Notes: generated by a model not told the origin, from the sequence alone. 12,294 bases of DNA from Zygnema cylindricum (GCA_037447655.1 JBBHKE010001231.1:85325-97618); one strand, 5' to 3'. Numbered from the stretch's first letter, positions 1 through 8,130 are shown. Program-made: numbers and translations.

Positions 1-149
1 TAGGAGCTCTATGCGAAAAAAGGATTTGTGGGATAGTGAGTGGACGGTTGGGGCGTCCATCAAGTCTTCGAATTCCTTTAGTGTTTCGAGGAACCAGATT
101 CACCAGGAAAGAGGATCCACCTTCAACGTAGGAAACAAAAAAATGAGAG

Positions 150-872
150 GTGGTGGACAAAGGAAAGGAGAAGGAGACGATCACACCAATAGCAACTGGT
201 TCGACATTTATGTCACCTATTCCGAGGAATGAGGAGAATGATACTAAAACCTGGGACTTTAACAATATGGCGGCAAAACACTTCATCCTACGCCATCTCA
301 CTCAAGGACTTGCATGTCCTCATTTGCAGGTAGAAAGGGCATCCGATCTTTGGATGGCTCTCATAGAGATGTACCGAAGTGGTACGATTCAGCAACAACA
401 GTTGGCTGATCAGAAAGTTAAGGAGTATGTATACAAAGGGGGAAATATGTTGGATTTTTGCAATGAGCTTGCTACACTCTTCATGGAGCTAGAGAGTGCG
501 GGAAAAGATTTTAGTGAAAAAGAAAAGGTTAACTGTTTACTGATGAAGTTACCTGATGAGTTCGTGAACATAGTTTACCGTGTGCAGGACTTGCCTGACT
601 CAAGGTGGATATGGAACTCAGTGGTAGGGATGATTCTCGTTCAAGAGAATACAATTGAGATCCGAAGGGGAGGAAAGAGTGGCCAAGCCTTGGCAATAGC
701 AACTGATTAGAGGAACAGAGATTCCCGAAAACCGGTCAGAAACTATGGGGGTAGGGAGCAGAAAAAACAGGCCGACGAGTTCGAACAAAGGGCTCCCAAA
801 GGTTTATGTCATTTTTGTAAGAAACCAAGGCACTATATGGCAGAGTGCACTAAGCTAACCGAGCTTCGGTAA
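150..872 (+). pseudogene. gag: Copia gag (nucleocapsid precursor), broken
   Basis: Gag forms the particle that packages element RNA. The reading frame from 150 shows the hydrophobic helical pattern of copia Gag (UBN2-type), including KHFILRHLTQGL, ASDLWMALIEMY and VNCLLMKLPDEF. A TAG stop at 708-710 interrupts it, but the same frame continues into a CCHC zinc knuckle at 807-848 (C-x2-C-x4-H-x4-C, CHFCKKPRHYMAEC), which binds RNA. The frame ends at TAA 870-872, beside a run of nine A residues where the pol frame takes over. The codon at 150 is GTG, an unlikely plant start. The nearest good candidate is ATG at 143 (context AAAAAAATGAG), one frame away, so a small indel between 143 and 150 probably displaced the start. 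The usual N-terminal part of Gag looks shortened. Confidence 0.85.
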
Positions 873-2640
873 AAAAAAAGGGCAGACCGGTGGTACCCCG
901 AGAGGAAAGAAAAAGGCCCTTGTCACACAGGTACTTGAGGCGGAATCCGAGGACGAGGACGATGAGCGCCTTTTGGATGAGGAGTTGGAGGCGAAAAACG
1001 AGGTCAAAATTCCACGAAGGCAGAAATGTGTTTACGGTGGATTGAAAAGTGAAGCAGGCTGGATTGTAGATTCAGGTGCCTCCATGCACATGTGTAAGGA
1101 TAGACACCTGTTCACTAAGATAAGAAAGATTCCCACCGTAGAGATACAGTACACGGATGGGAGGATAGTCACCACTACTCTTGTAGGATCGGTAGATCTA
1201 AAAGTGTTAGTAGAAGGAAAGACATCCATATTAACATTCTCCGATGTATTGTTTATTCCGGAGCTGAACAAAAATCTTATCTCTACATCAGTATTAGATG
1301 ATAAGGGTTTTTTTACTAGCACTAGGGAAGGAGTCTTTACTGCTAGTTTTGAGGATGATGTCTATTTCATTGCTGAGAAAGGTAGCCATGGGATGTTTAG
1401 GCTGATCTTAAGTAATGAAAAGAAGAAACTTTATTATGCTGGTGTTCATGATATTATGATGTGGCATAAGAGGCTTGGGCATGTGAATCTAGATAAGTTA
1501 AGAGAGATGAAAAAGATGGGAGTGGTGGAAGGGATTCAGTTCAGTGAGAGTGATGATAAAAGTGATTGTAGTGGATGTGCTCAAGGTAAAGCACACAGAT
1601 TACCCTTTCCTAAGTCAGCCACCTATAAGGGAGAAAAAATTCTAGATCTAGTACACACAGATATTTGGGGACCGGCTAAAGTGCCCTCACCGGGGGGGAA
1701 GAGATTTATGATGACTATAACTGATGATTGGTCTCGGTATTCCCGGGTATATTTTTTGAAAAACAAGTCCGAAGCTGAGGATTGTTTTTGACAATATAAA
1801 GCATGGAGCGAAAAACTCCATGAAACTCCAATCAAGAGAGTAAGGAGTGACAATGGTGGAGAGTATACTTCTAACCAGTTTGAGGATTTTTTGAGGGAAG
1901 ATGGGGTTCAACACCAAAAGACAGTTCCAGAAAATCCGGAACAGAATGGGGTAGCTGAAAGGTTAAATAGAACACTAAGTGATAGTGCTAGAAGTATGTT
2001 GTCAGATAAAAAGATAGGGAAAAGGTTTTGGGCAGAAGCAATGAACTGTGCTAATTACCTCAAGAATAGAGTTCTTACTTCAGCTATAAAAGATCAAACA
2101 TCTTATGAGAGATGGACAGGCCGGAAACCAGACATATCTCACTTAAAGGTTTTCGGCAGTCAAGTGTTCAGTCTAGATACTGATCGGTCCAATTGGAAGC
2201 TAGATCCTAAAGGAAAACCGGGATACTTATTAGGATATGATGAAGATGTTAAAGGATATAGATTTTATGATCTAAAAAGGGAAAATATAATCTTAGTAAA
2301 ACATGTAGTAGTTATGGATGAAGGAAAGTCTGTGGATCCCTTCAAATATACGAAGTCAGTAAAAATCAGATTTGAGTCAGAAAATTCCGATGACTTTGAG
2401 CTTCCTAACTATCCAGGTTTTAGAGAAGATGACATTCTTGCAGGAACAAATTAGACCGAAAAGGACTCGGCTGTGGAAACTCCAGTGACAACTCTACTCG
2501 AAGCGGAAGACGTGGTGGAAATTGATTCGGAATCAAGGGATAGGGGAGAAGCCGAGTTTGTTCGAAAGAATCCACGAGAACCATCTATTCCGGCCTCAGA
2601 TTTTGAGGGGGGGAGGAGAAGTAGCAAAAGGCTGCAAGAA
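871..2640 (+). pseudogene. pol: Copia pol, protease and integrase portion, broken
   Basis: This segment is in one reading frame, which overlaps the end of gag by a few codons from 859. The aspartic protease active site is GWIVDSGASMHM, with the catalytic Asp codon at 1069. The integrase zinc-binding motif follows: His at 1465 and 1480 (WHKRLGHVN), Cys at 1567 and 1576 (CSGCAQGK). The integrase core has Asp at 1660 (LVHTDIWGP), Asp at 1849 (SDNGGEY) and Glu at 1957 (NGVAER). The last two are separated by exactly 35 residues, as expected for DD35E. A GKPGYLLGYDEDVKGYRFYD block (2215-2274) matches the copia integrase C-terminal region. TGA at 1789 splits the core and TAG at 2452 cuts the linker. 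The acidic, low-complexity stretch 2455-2640 fits the variable integrase-RT linker and ends at TAA 2641. No function is expected from this copy. Confidence 0.92.
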
Positions 2641-3575
2641 TAACAGGTTATTAACAAGGTAACTAAACTATCTCATCAAGATGAACCTCAAACTTATGGA
2701 GAGGCGATGACTTGTCCAGAAAGAAACTGGTGGAAGACAGCCATCAATGAGGAGATGGCTTCAATCATGGCAGCCGATACTTGGGAGCTGGTGGACTGTC
2801 CACCTAACCGAAAACCAATTGGTTGTAAGTGGGTTTTCAAACTAAAACTGAACCCAGATAACACAATCGAGCGCTACAAGGCCAGATTAGTGGCAAAGGG
2901 ATTTACACAAAAGGAAGGAATTAACTACGAGGAAACCTTTGCCCCGGTGGTCAGATTCCCTCCGTCCGCATACTTCTCAGTTTAGCAGCAGCGGAAGACA
3001 TGGAAGTGCATCAGATGGACATCAAGAAAGCCTTTTTGCATGGAGAATTGGAAGAGGAGATCTTCATGCGACAACCCGAATGATTTGTGGAGGAAGGAGA
3101 GGAGAGTAAGGTATGCAGGCTGATTAAAACTCTTTATGGTTTGAAACAGGCGCCTCGACGATGGAATAACAAGCTTGATGTGTTTCTTACCGGTCTGGGA
3201 TATATTCGAATCAGCTCAGATCACTCAATCTATATTTTCGAAGATGAGGAAGGTTTTTTATTTATTGCAATTTATGTTGATGATTTGCTTGTTTTAAGTA
3301 AATCAATAGAAAAAATTAATTAATTGAAAACCGATCTTAAACGGAGATTTGAAATGAAAGATATGGGAGAAGCAAAATATATTTTGGGAATTCAAGTAGA
3401 GAGAGACCGAAAAAGGAAAATTATAAGACTCACTCAAAAGGAAGCAATAGGGAACATGCTTGAAAAATTTCAATTGGATAAAGCTAATAGTTGTACAACT
3501 CCAATGGAGTTTAAGAAGGGAAGTGAGGAAGAAGGAGTCATAGTCTTAGACGAGGAATTATTTCCTGAAGAATAG
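2641..3575 (+). pseudogene. pol: Copia pol, reverse transcriptase portion, broken
   Basis: Reverse transcriptase copies element RNA into DNA. The N-terminal palm is recognisable from GCKWVFKLKLNPD and YKARLVAKGFTQKEGINYEE. The frame then shifts at 2958-2960, where a C run looks one base short, and coding resumes in the neighbouring frame. Further motifs are MDIKKAFLHG with the first catalytic Asp at 3018, YGLKQAPRRW at 3135-3164, and the YVDD catalytic box at 3273-3284. MKDMGEAKYILGIQVERD follows, as in other copia polymerases. Stops at 2641 (TAA), 3081 (TGA), 3321 (TAA) and 3573 (TAG) all lie in otherwise continuous coding frame. All three catalytic aspartates are still legible, so the copy was probably functional when inserted. 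The TGA at 3081 lies where relatives usually have a Gly codon in QPEGF; that ancestral base is an inference from family knowledge. Confidence 0.93.
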
Positions 3576-4259
3576 AAGTTCATGCAGACTATTCTTTACA
3601 GGCAAGTAGTGGGAAATCTAATCTATTTTATGAATTGTACCCGGCCGGATTTAGCTGCAGCAGTAGGAGTGCTGAGTAGAAGTCTAAATGCTCCCACTAA
3701 GAAGGATTGGGAGGCAGCTAAGAGAGTCCTTAGATATTTGATAGGAACTAGGGATATATGGTTGCATTTGGGTGGGGAGAATACAGACATCACTACTTGG
3801 AGTGATGCCAGTTATGGTGATGCTCCGATGAGGAGATGCACTTCTGGATATGTATTATATGTGGGTGATGGGGCTTGCTGTTGGAGTAGCAAACAGCAAA
3901 GAGTTATTGCTCAATCCACCATGGAGGCTGAGTATATGGCCTCTTGCTCGGCTGTAAAATAATTGATGTGGGTCAAGTCTTTGATTGATGAGCTTGGTCA
4001 CCTTAAGAGTGGTGTGCAGAAAAGTTTTTATGATAATCAGGCAGCAATTGCTATTTCTGCCAATCCTAAACATCATTTTAAAGCCAAACACATGGACATC
4101 AGACTCAGCTTTGTTAGAGAGAAAGTAGAAAACAAAATAATCAGTTTAGAGTACAGACCAGATAGTGAGATGGTAGCAGATATGATGACCAAACCTGTGC
4201 CTTCCCCTTAGCTAATTTTTTGCAGGGAGAAGTGTGGTCTGAAATTAAAGATTGACTAG
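3576..4259 (+). pseudogene. pol: Copia pol, RNase H portion and pol C-terminus, broken
   Basis: RNase H degrades the RNA strand of the replication hybrid. The reading frame continues from reverse transcriptase. YRQVVGNLIYFMNCTRPDLA is the conserved connection segment. RNase H catalytic residues are visible: Asp at 3804 (TTWSDASYG), Glu at 3924 (STMEAEYMA) and Asp at 4032 (YDNQAAIAIS). The C-terminal block HMDIRLSFVREKV and MVADMMTKPV is typical of copia. TAA at 3960 interrupts the domain. TAG at 4209 follows TKPVPSP, but the frame continues to another TAG at 4257 through FCREKCGLK, which resembles the usual copia tail. I therefore treat 4209 as a mutation and 4257-4259 as the more likely original end; 4209 could instead be the natural end. 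Confidence 0.92.
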
Positions 4260-4272
4260 AAAATAAGGGGAG
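4259..4272 (+). promoter_or_regulatory. Polypurine tract (plus-strand primer site)
   Basis: GAAAATAAGGGGAG is purine apart from one T and lies immediately before a TG-starting sequence, just after the end of pol. This is the expected place for the primer of plus-strand DNA synthesis in an LTR retrotransposon. Confidence 0.8.
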
Positions 4273-4453
4273 TGTAGAAACTAATGGTTTTATTAGTATT
4301 TTCTAGGTCTGAAAAGAAATATAGAAGTTGAGGCAGTCTATCTCTAACTTCTCTCTCCAACTCTCAAACTTGTCGCAGTCACTGAGAAATTGGAGAGGAA
4401 GCTAGAGCCATGGCTACCTTGGCTATCCTGAGGTTTACGGGAATTTTATGTTA
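4273..4453 (+). repeat. 3' LTR of the copia element, first part
   Basis: The LTR is inferred to start with TGTAGAAACTAATGG directly after the polypurine tract; LTRs normally begin with TG. The stretch carries a pyrimidine-rich block near 4340-4370 (CTAACTTCTCTCTCC), as often found in plant copia LTRs. The other LTR is not in the window, so the end cannot be fixed by comparison. The sequence is interrupted at about 4454 by a SINE-like insertion and may resume after 4566. No TATA box was identified with confidence. Confidence 0.65.
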
Positions 4454-4565
4454 GGGTTTATTTATTTATTTAAAAGGTATGTGCCGGCGGCAGGATTTGA
4501 TCCTTGTACCTACCGGCCGGCAGACAGGAAATAGCCGGTAGCCTTAGCCGTTAAGTCTAGCAGTA
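4454..4565 (-). mobile_element. Short tRNA-derived SINE-like insertion, antisense, inside the LTR
   Basis: Read on the minus strand, the segment has an A-box-like motif (TAGACTTAACGG followed by CTAAGG) and, 56 bases downstream start to start, a good B box GGATCAAATCC matching the GGTTCGANNCC pattern. That spacing is closer to class II (Leu/Ser-type) tRNAs than to ordinary ones. The 3' end runs into ACATACC and then an AAAT-repeat tail (plus strand TTTATTTATTTATTTAAAA, 4457-4475), a common SINE tail form. The hexamer ATGTTA flanks both sides (4448-4453 and 4566-4571) and may be a target-site duplication, although it is short. The body contains several GCCGGC motifs. It could instead be a retroposed tRNA pseudogene. 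It is not a functional tRNA, because no consistent cloverleaf or acceptor stem closes. Confidence 0.45.
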
Positions 4566-4571
4566 ATGTTA

Positions 4572-4674
4572 CGTTCATATAGTTTGGTATTTATTTAAAT
4601 ATGTATACGTGCGATAAACCATTTAACTGCAATGAATTACGGGATACATAGATCCAGTAATATATAATGTACGA
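4572..4674. other. A+T-rich stretch, possible remainder of the 3' LTR
   Basis: This stretch has no coding signal. It may be the continuation of the copia LTR beyond the SINE-like insertion, or flanking DNA. Without the 5' LTR the two cannot be separated. Confidence 0.3.
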
Positions 4675-5010
4675 ATTACGGTACGGACAAAAAGCAGTAC
4701 CGCGCATTTGTTTCGTAAGTGAAACAAATACCGCGCATGTATTTATTACGGCTACGATTAAATCCGAATTTAATCGAACGGTCGGGATTAGCGCCGAGAT
4801 CGCGGAGGAAGATTTCGGCGGTTTGTGGCCATCGCCACATCGGATGACGCGTGGCAAAATTCCGTTGGATTGTGGAATCTCCGGAGATTATGGCACCGAA
4901 TCCGGATTTGACATGTGTCGACATTTTGGCCATGTCGTACAATGTCCGTACATAAAGTACATCGGTAGCTGTACTTTTGCGTACGGAACTCAATTCTGAT
5001 TGGTTCCGTA
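4675..5010. repeat. Palindrome-rich, CpG-containing segment, possible miniature element
   Basis: Several perfect hairpins follow one another. ATTTGTTTC and GAAACAAAT lie at 4706-4729 around a 6-base loop. CGATTAAAT and ATTTAATCG lie at 4755-4776 around CCGA. GTGGC and GCCAC lie at 4825-4838. AATCTCCGGAGATT (4876-4889) is a 14-base perfect palindrome. CpG is frequent compared with the flanks. The two edges both carry GTACGGA-type sequence (4681-4687 and, on the other strand, near 4982-5012), so a diverged terminal inverted repeat is possible but weak. A 110-codon open frame from ATG 4667 and a similar-sized open frame on the opposite strand overlap almost exactly. Neither shows a recognisable domain, and both are probably side effects of the sequence composition. 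Confidence 0.4.
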
Positions 5011-5390
5011 CATCAGTAGATAGAGTCTGTGAGAGAGATAGGACTTAGAAAAATTAGAAGATAGGACCCCCTCTCCCAGAGAGCTTTTGTACAAAAGGTC
5101 AACTTTGACCATCCATAACTTACTGCTCAGGGGAGCAAATTCAGAGATTCTTTTTGCTACCGACTCAGGGGAGTCTTGCCTTTACAGGGGTGCAGGTGTT
5201 CAAGGTTTTTGTCTGCCAGGGTGGCAGTTATTTTTGCTGGAACACAAAGGGGTCAGGATTATCCTAGAGGCTTCTTGGAAGCTGTCTACTCTGAGGACTT
5301 ATGGAGGTCTTAGAGTTTCATGTCGCGGTATAAATCTAGAGGCATATCTAACGTATACATCAGTAAAATATGGTTGAATTGAGCTTCTCG
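5011..5390. other. Unclassified GC-balanced segment, possibly an LTR fragment
   Basis: This segment differs in composition from its A+T-rich surroundings. It contains phrases reminiscent of plant LTR leaders (GACCATCCATAACTT near 5107; GGGAG repeated near 5130 and 5168). A 97-codon stretch is open from 5087 to 5377 but begins at TTG and shows no domain I recognise. No TG...CA ends or duplicated target site could be fixed. The LTR suggestion is inference only. Confidence 0.25.
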
Positions 5391-5879
5391 ACATAATTAT
5401 TATTGGGTACCCAAAATTAGGTACACATCGAATATCAACAAAGGGCCTTCAATATACATCATCACAAAAAACCATGGACATTATCGTAAATCTACAATGT
5501 CATCATAGTTGTTGTACTTTTAGAACTTATTTTTTTGAAAGTACTTTTTGTAGATTATTGTAATGTAGGTAACTTGACTACATAACTTTACTTTGCGTTG
5601 CTATGAGTGTTAAACAGTGTGTGTATAGAGAGCTTCTTGCCGATATTTCATGTGTCTCTTTTTACTTACCGATATTCGATATAGTGACGTTGTGAATCTT
5701 AATATGTCAAGTTGAGTTGTCGGCTTGAAAAATATCGCGATACTTACTTACGTTGCATTACCAAGTAATTTGAAAAGCCCCCCCCCACCCCTGCAGAGAT
5801 ATATGGGCCCTTTGACCGCTTGACATTCGATGTCAAATATTGAAGTGATTGCGATAAGAGTTTTCCCAATATTTAACAC
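5391..5879. other. Gene-free A+T-rich DNA with a poly-C run and TATCG motifs
   Basis: No coding or RNA gene is visible. Notable points are the palindrome GGGTACCC near 5405, a run of nine C at 5778-5786 followed by ACCCC, the hairpin TTGACAT/ATGTCAA at 5820-5836, and scattered CGATAT motifs (5639-5745). Those motifs resemble the TATCG-rich blocks near 7310-7404 and 8305-8360. Confidence 0.4.
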
Positions 5880-5880
5880 T

Positions 5881-6455
5881 ACACCGCGAATCGTAATTAA
5901 TGTTATGTACGCTAATTGCTTCGCCCTAAATTTTGACTCTATTACCCTAAATAGAATACATAAATCTAGATTATACTTTACATTATTTAACGTTCAAGTT
6001 CCATCAGTCGTTTCTGTAACCGTACGGCGAACTATACGTGGCGGGTTAATTAAGTCGACGTTCCATCACGAATAATGTGTAATCCACGCATTATACATTG
6101 AGTGGCACCACGTGGGTTTTGACCGGATATTTAAAATCTTTTAGAAATCTTCACAGTGACAAATTAAACTTAAAATCTTCACTTGCGCATAATACAAAAG
6201 AACTTTTGTACTTTCTCCAAACGACCGTCTTTTACGCCAGCTCATTTTTTAGGGTTCATGTTTTCGAACATGACGAAAATCCTTTAACGAAATAGTGTGA
6301 TGAAAAAAATTGCGCGGCGTAGGACCGTTTCGAGATTACTTTTTTAATTTTCAGTTGCATTTTGAAAAGTACATACCATGTGCAAATTTCGTCAATTTTC
6401 GTTGGTTTTCCATCGTGACACGTAGCTTATTCGTCCAACGTGTCACGATTTATTT
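5881..6455 (+). repeat. Left arm of the long inverted repeat
   Basis: The arm matches the reverse complement of 8404-8978 in the same order throughout, with many substitutions and small indels. Anchor matches are 5881-5899 (17 of 19 with the reverse strand of the right tip), AACTTTTGTACT at 6201-6212 (12 of 12), 6289-6304 (15 of 16) and TCCAACGTGTCACG at 6434-6447 (13 of 14). A G-box palindrome CCACGTGG lies at 6108-6115. The divergence suggests the arms are old. Confidence 0.75.
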
Positions 6456-6570
6456 ATTTTATGTATCTGCCAACCCACCTCATACAGGTACGTTGGCAGT
6501 TGCAGAGAAAAAGGAAGTGAACGCCTCGCGGATTAACATCCGACGGTTAGTATTACCTCCAAGACTTTCG

Positions 6571-6698
6571 AAGAGTATTGGCAAGATTCTTTGTAATGTT
6601 GTTTCATGTATAGAAACAAAATAAGTAGTACGGTTTGGTACGGATAGTCGCGGAATTTTGTAAACTACCCCACTTTTCGACTGATGGAACTTGACCCA
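6571..6698 (+). repeat. Copy 1 of a 130-bp repeat (inverted with copy 2)
   Basis: The block begins AAGAGTATTGGCAAGATTCT and includes AACAAAATAAG, TGTAAACTACCCCACTTTTCG and GATGGAACTT in part. An inverted copy lies at 7047-7172 and a direct copy at 9585-9710. Similarity between copies 1 and 3 continues left to about 6555 and 9568 (ACCTCC followed by AGAC). Copies 1 and 2 face each other across about 350 bases and could be the terminal arms of a 600-bp element nested in the larger one. Confidence 0.75.
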
Positions 6699-6744
6699 AA
6701 GACACTTTTTGAATTAGCGTTAACTAGTATAGTGCCGTTCTAAA

Positions 6745-6825
6745 ATAGTGTGGCGTACGGTCCGTGTGTGACCGTGCGAAGTTGTACTTTAATAACTAAA
6801 AAAGTACAAAAAATGATTTAATACA
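6745..6825 (+). repeat. Internal repeat, copy 1 (palindromic GTACGGTC block)
   Basis: GTGGCGTACGGTCCGTG followed by GACCGTGC and an A-rich stretch matches 9117-9196 in the same order. The core GTACGGTC...GACCGTGC is a near-perfect hairpin. The block lies between copies 1 and 2 of the 130-bp repeat. Confidence 0.6.
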
Positions 6826-7046
6826 GGCCGTTATCATGTAAATGGGCTTTCACAAACCGCGTAGTGCAAACGTCATAATGACGTGAAATTGTATGTTATG
6901 TCAAATTCTGTACGTTTAACTAGTTTACAGTAAAGATAACATCCCGGATAATTAGTACGGACAGAAGCCCAATTTAGAGTTGTTGATAAATTAGAGTAAA
7001 AATTGTTTTTGAAAACAATTGATTACACAAATTATATGTAATAAGG

Positions 7047-7172
7047 GTGACGTACCATTAGACGAAAAGTGAGGTTGTTTACAGAAAATTGGACCTCTCC
7101 ATACTACAAAGTACCTCTTATTTTGTTTTTATCCGAAAAACAACATTACAAAGAATCTTGCCAATATTCTCT
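7047..7172 (-). repeat. Copy 2 of the 130-bp repeat, inverted
   Basis: On the minus strand it reads ATATTGGCAAGATTCTTTG, then AAAAACAAAATAAG, then CACTTTTCGTCTAATGG, in the same order as copy 1. With copy 1 it forms a stem-loop-capable pair within 6571-7172. Confidence 0.75.
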
Positions 7173-7238
7173 AAATGTATGGGAGTTAACAATGGTCGTT
7201 GGATGGTTTTTCGCGAAGCATTTGCTTCGAAAGTTTTT

Positions 7239-7278
7239 GTAATTGGCGATGTACCTCGTGAGGTACATCACCAATTAC
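7239..7278. repeat. Long hairpin with 19-base arms and 2-base loop
   Basis: GTAATTGGCGATGTACCTC (7239-7257) pairs with GAGGTACATCACCAATTAC (7260-7278) at 18 of 19 positions across GT. A smaller hairpin CGAAGCA/TGCTTCG (near 7214-7229) lies just upstream. The right arm merges with the inverted terminus that starts at about 7272. Confidence 0.9.
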
Positions 7279-7404
7279 TACTGTTGGGTATCGGGTAGTT
7301 TCATATAGCGATAATTTCGATATTCGATATATCGAATTATCAATCGAGGAATGTCCTCGATATATCGTACCGCGACCAACATAAATTATTGCGATATATA
7401 TCGC
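7272..7404 (+). repeat. Left inverted terminus of a nested element, rich in TATCG palindromes
   Basis: AATTACTACTGTTGGGTATC and the following G match, at 18 of 21 positions, the reverse complement of the right terminus at 8373-8393. Both sides then contain a perfect palindrome of the ATTCGATAT...ATCGAAT type (16 bases at 7322-7337). Further palindromes are TCGAGGA/TCCTCGA (7344-7360) and GCGATATATATCGC (7391-7404). No coding signal is seen. Confidence 0.65.
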
Positions 7405-7696
7405 TATATATTGTATTTTATAAAATAAAATTTTTATTTAATATGTTGTTTTAGCTATAACGATAATTTTTTGGAAAGCCTTGTGTCACTGCGGATTTTA
7501 GCACGACTTGAAAGGTAACGCAGGATATAACGGCGAAAAAAAATGTAGTCCGTTTAATTCACGACATGGGCCGTGTACGGTACATATTTAGTCTATACTA
7601 CGGTACAGAACCTCAGATATGAAAACTTGAAACCCACACTAATTTAGTCAAAGTATGATATGAAAAAAAAATTGCAGACTGTTCGTTTCAGGCATG

Positions 7697-7974
7697 AATT
7701 TTTCTTATTATTTTTATTTATTAACTTTTGAAGTGTACAAAATGAGAATTCTTATTATTAGTTTTATTGAATATTTTATGAAGTGTATAAAATGTGATAT
7801 TTAATTCTTATTTTTATTAATCATTTTATGAAGTGTACAAAATGTTAGTTTTAGTTATTATTTGTATTTATTATTTTTTAAAGTGTATAAAACGTGAACT
7901 TTTATTCTTATTATTATTAATTATTTTTTGAAGTGTACAAATTGTAAAATCTTAAACTTATTTTTATTAATTGG
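7697..7974 (+). repeat. 50-bp tandem repeat, about 5.5 copies
   Basis: The motif AAGTGTA(C/T)AA starts at 7731, 7781, 7831, 7881 and 7931, exactly 50 bases apart with no length change. A partial unit precedes the first. The rest of each unit is T/A-rich (for example TTCTTATTTTTATTAAT). The motif alternates TACAA, TATAA, TACAA, TATAA, TACAA. Units at 7781 and 7881 agree at 43 of 50 positions, more than 7781 with 7831 (39 of 50), so a 100-bp higher-order unit is possible. Confidence 0.92.
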
Positions 7975-8130
7975 AGTAGCAGTAGCTAGTACTACCTGCT
8001 GCAGTAGCACTGCCAGCAGCTAGTACTACTGGCAGCAGCAGCTAGTACTAGTGGCAGCAACAGTAGCTAGTACTAGCATATGTAGAAGCACTAGTTTTGG
8101 CTGCAGTGGCACGTAGTTCTAACAGCTGCA
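7975..8130. repeat. Degenerate CAG / AGCTAGTACTA minisatellite
   Basis: The core AGCTAGTACTA occurs at 7984, 8018, 8040 and 8065, separated by CAG/GCA-rich spacers of variable length. CTAGTACTAG is itself a palindrome. The array directly follows the 50-bp tandem repeat and decays toward 8130 (CTGCAGTGGCACG). Confidence 0.8.

Larger units (their letters stand above)
1..4453 (+). mobile_element. Degenerate Ty1/copia LTR retrotransposon, 5' LTR outside the window
   Basis: The element reads in the plus direction as leader, gag, protease, integrase, reverse transcriptase, RNase H, polypurine tract and 3' LTR. Integrase lying before reverse transcriptase is diagnostic of Ty1/copia rather than Ty3/gypsy. 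Gag-pol covers about 4.1 kb, which is normal for the superfamily. Only about 140 bases precede gag, so the primer-binding site and 5' LTR should lie at or just before the window edge; I could not identify the primer-binding site with confidence. The copy cannot be autonomous: in-frame stops lie at 708, 1789, 2452, 2641, 3081, 3321, 3573, 3960 and 4209, and frameshifts near 871-879 and 2958-2960. The right boundary is uncertain because a SINE-like sequence interrupts the 3' LTR; 4453 marks only the junction with it. Confidence 0.93.

Noticed and set aside
1-12. GAGCTC near the left edge could be the end of a tRNA-iMet primer-binding site
   Set aside because: Only about four consecutive bases fit the usual end of that site, and the rest of the 12-base match is missing or outside the window.
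708-4211. Stop codons read through by a variant genetic code
   Set aside because: TAA, TAG and TGA all occur in frame, together with frameshifts. Pseudogene decay explains this better than recoding.
4476-4560. Functional tRNA gene on the minus strand
   Set aside because: A and B boxes are recognisable but no closed acceptor stem or clear anticodon arm can be drawn, and an AAAT tail follows.
4667-4999. 110-codon open frame starting at ATG, and its antisense counterpart
   Set aside because: No domain, signal or conserved pattern is seen. The opposite strand is open over the same bases, which points to composition and palindromes.
5087-5377. 97-codon open stretch as a gene
   Set aside because: It starts at TTG, not a normal plant start, and the translation shows no known motif.
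7731-7974. 50-bp tandem repeat as a replication origin or centromeric satellite
   Set aside because: Five copies inside a larger inverted-repeat element are too few and too local. Nothing else supports either role.
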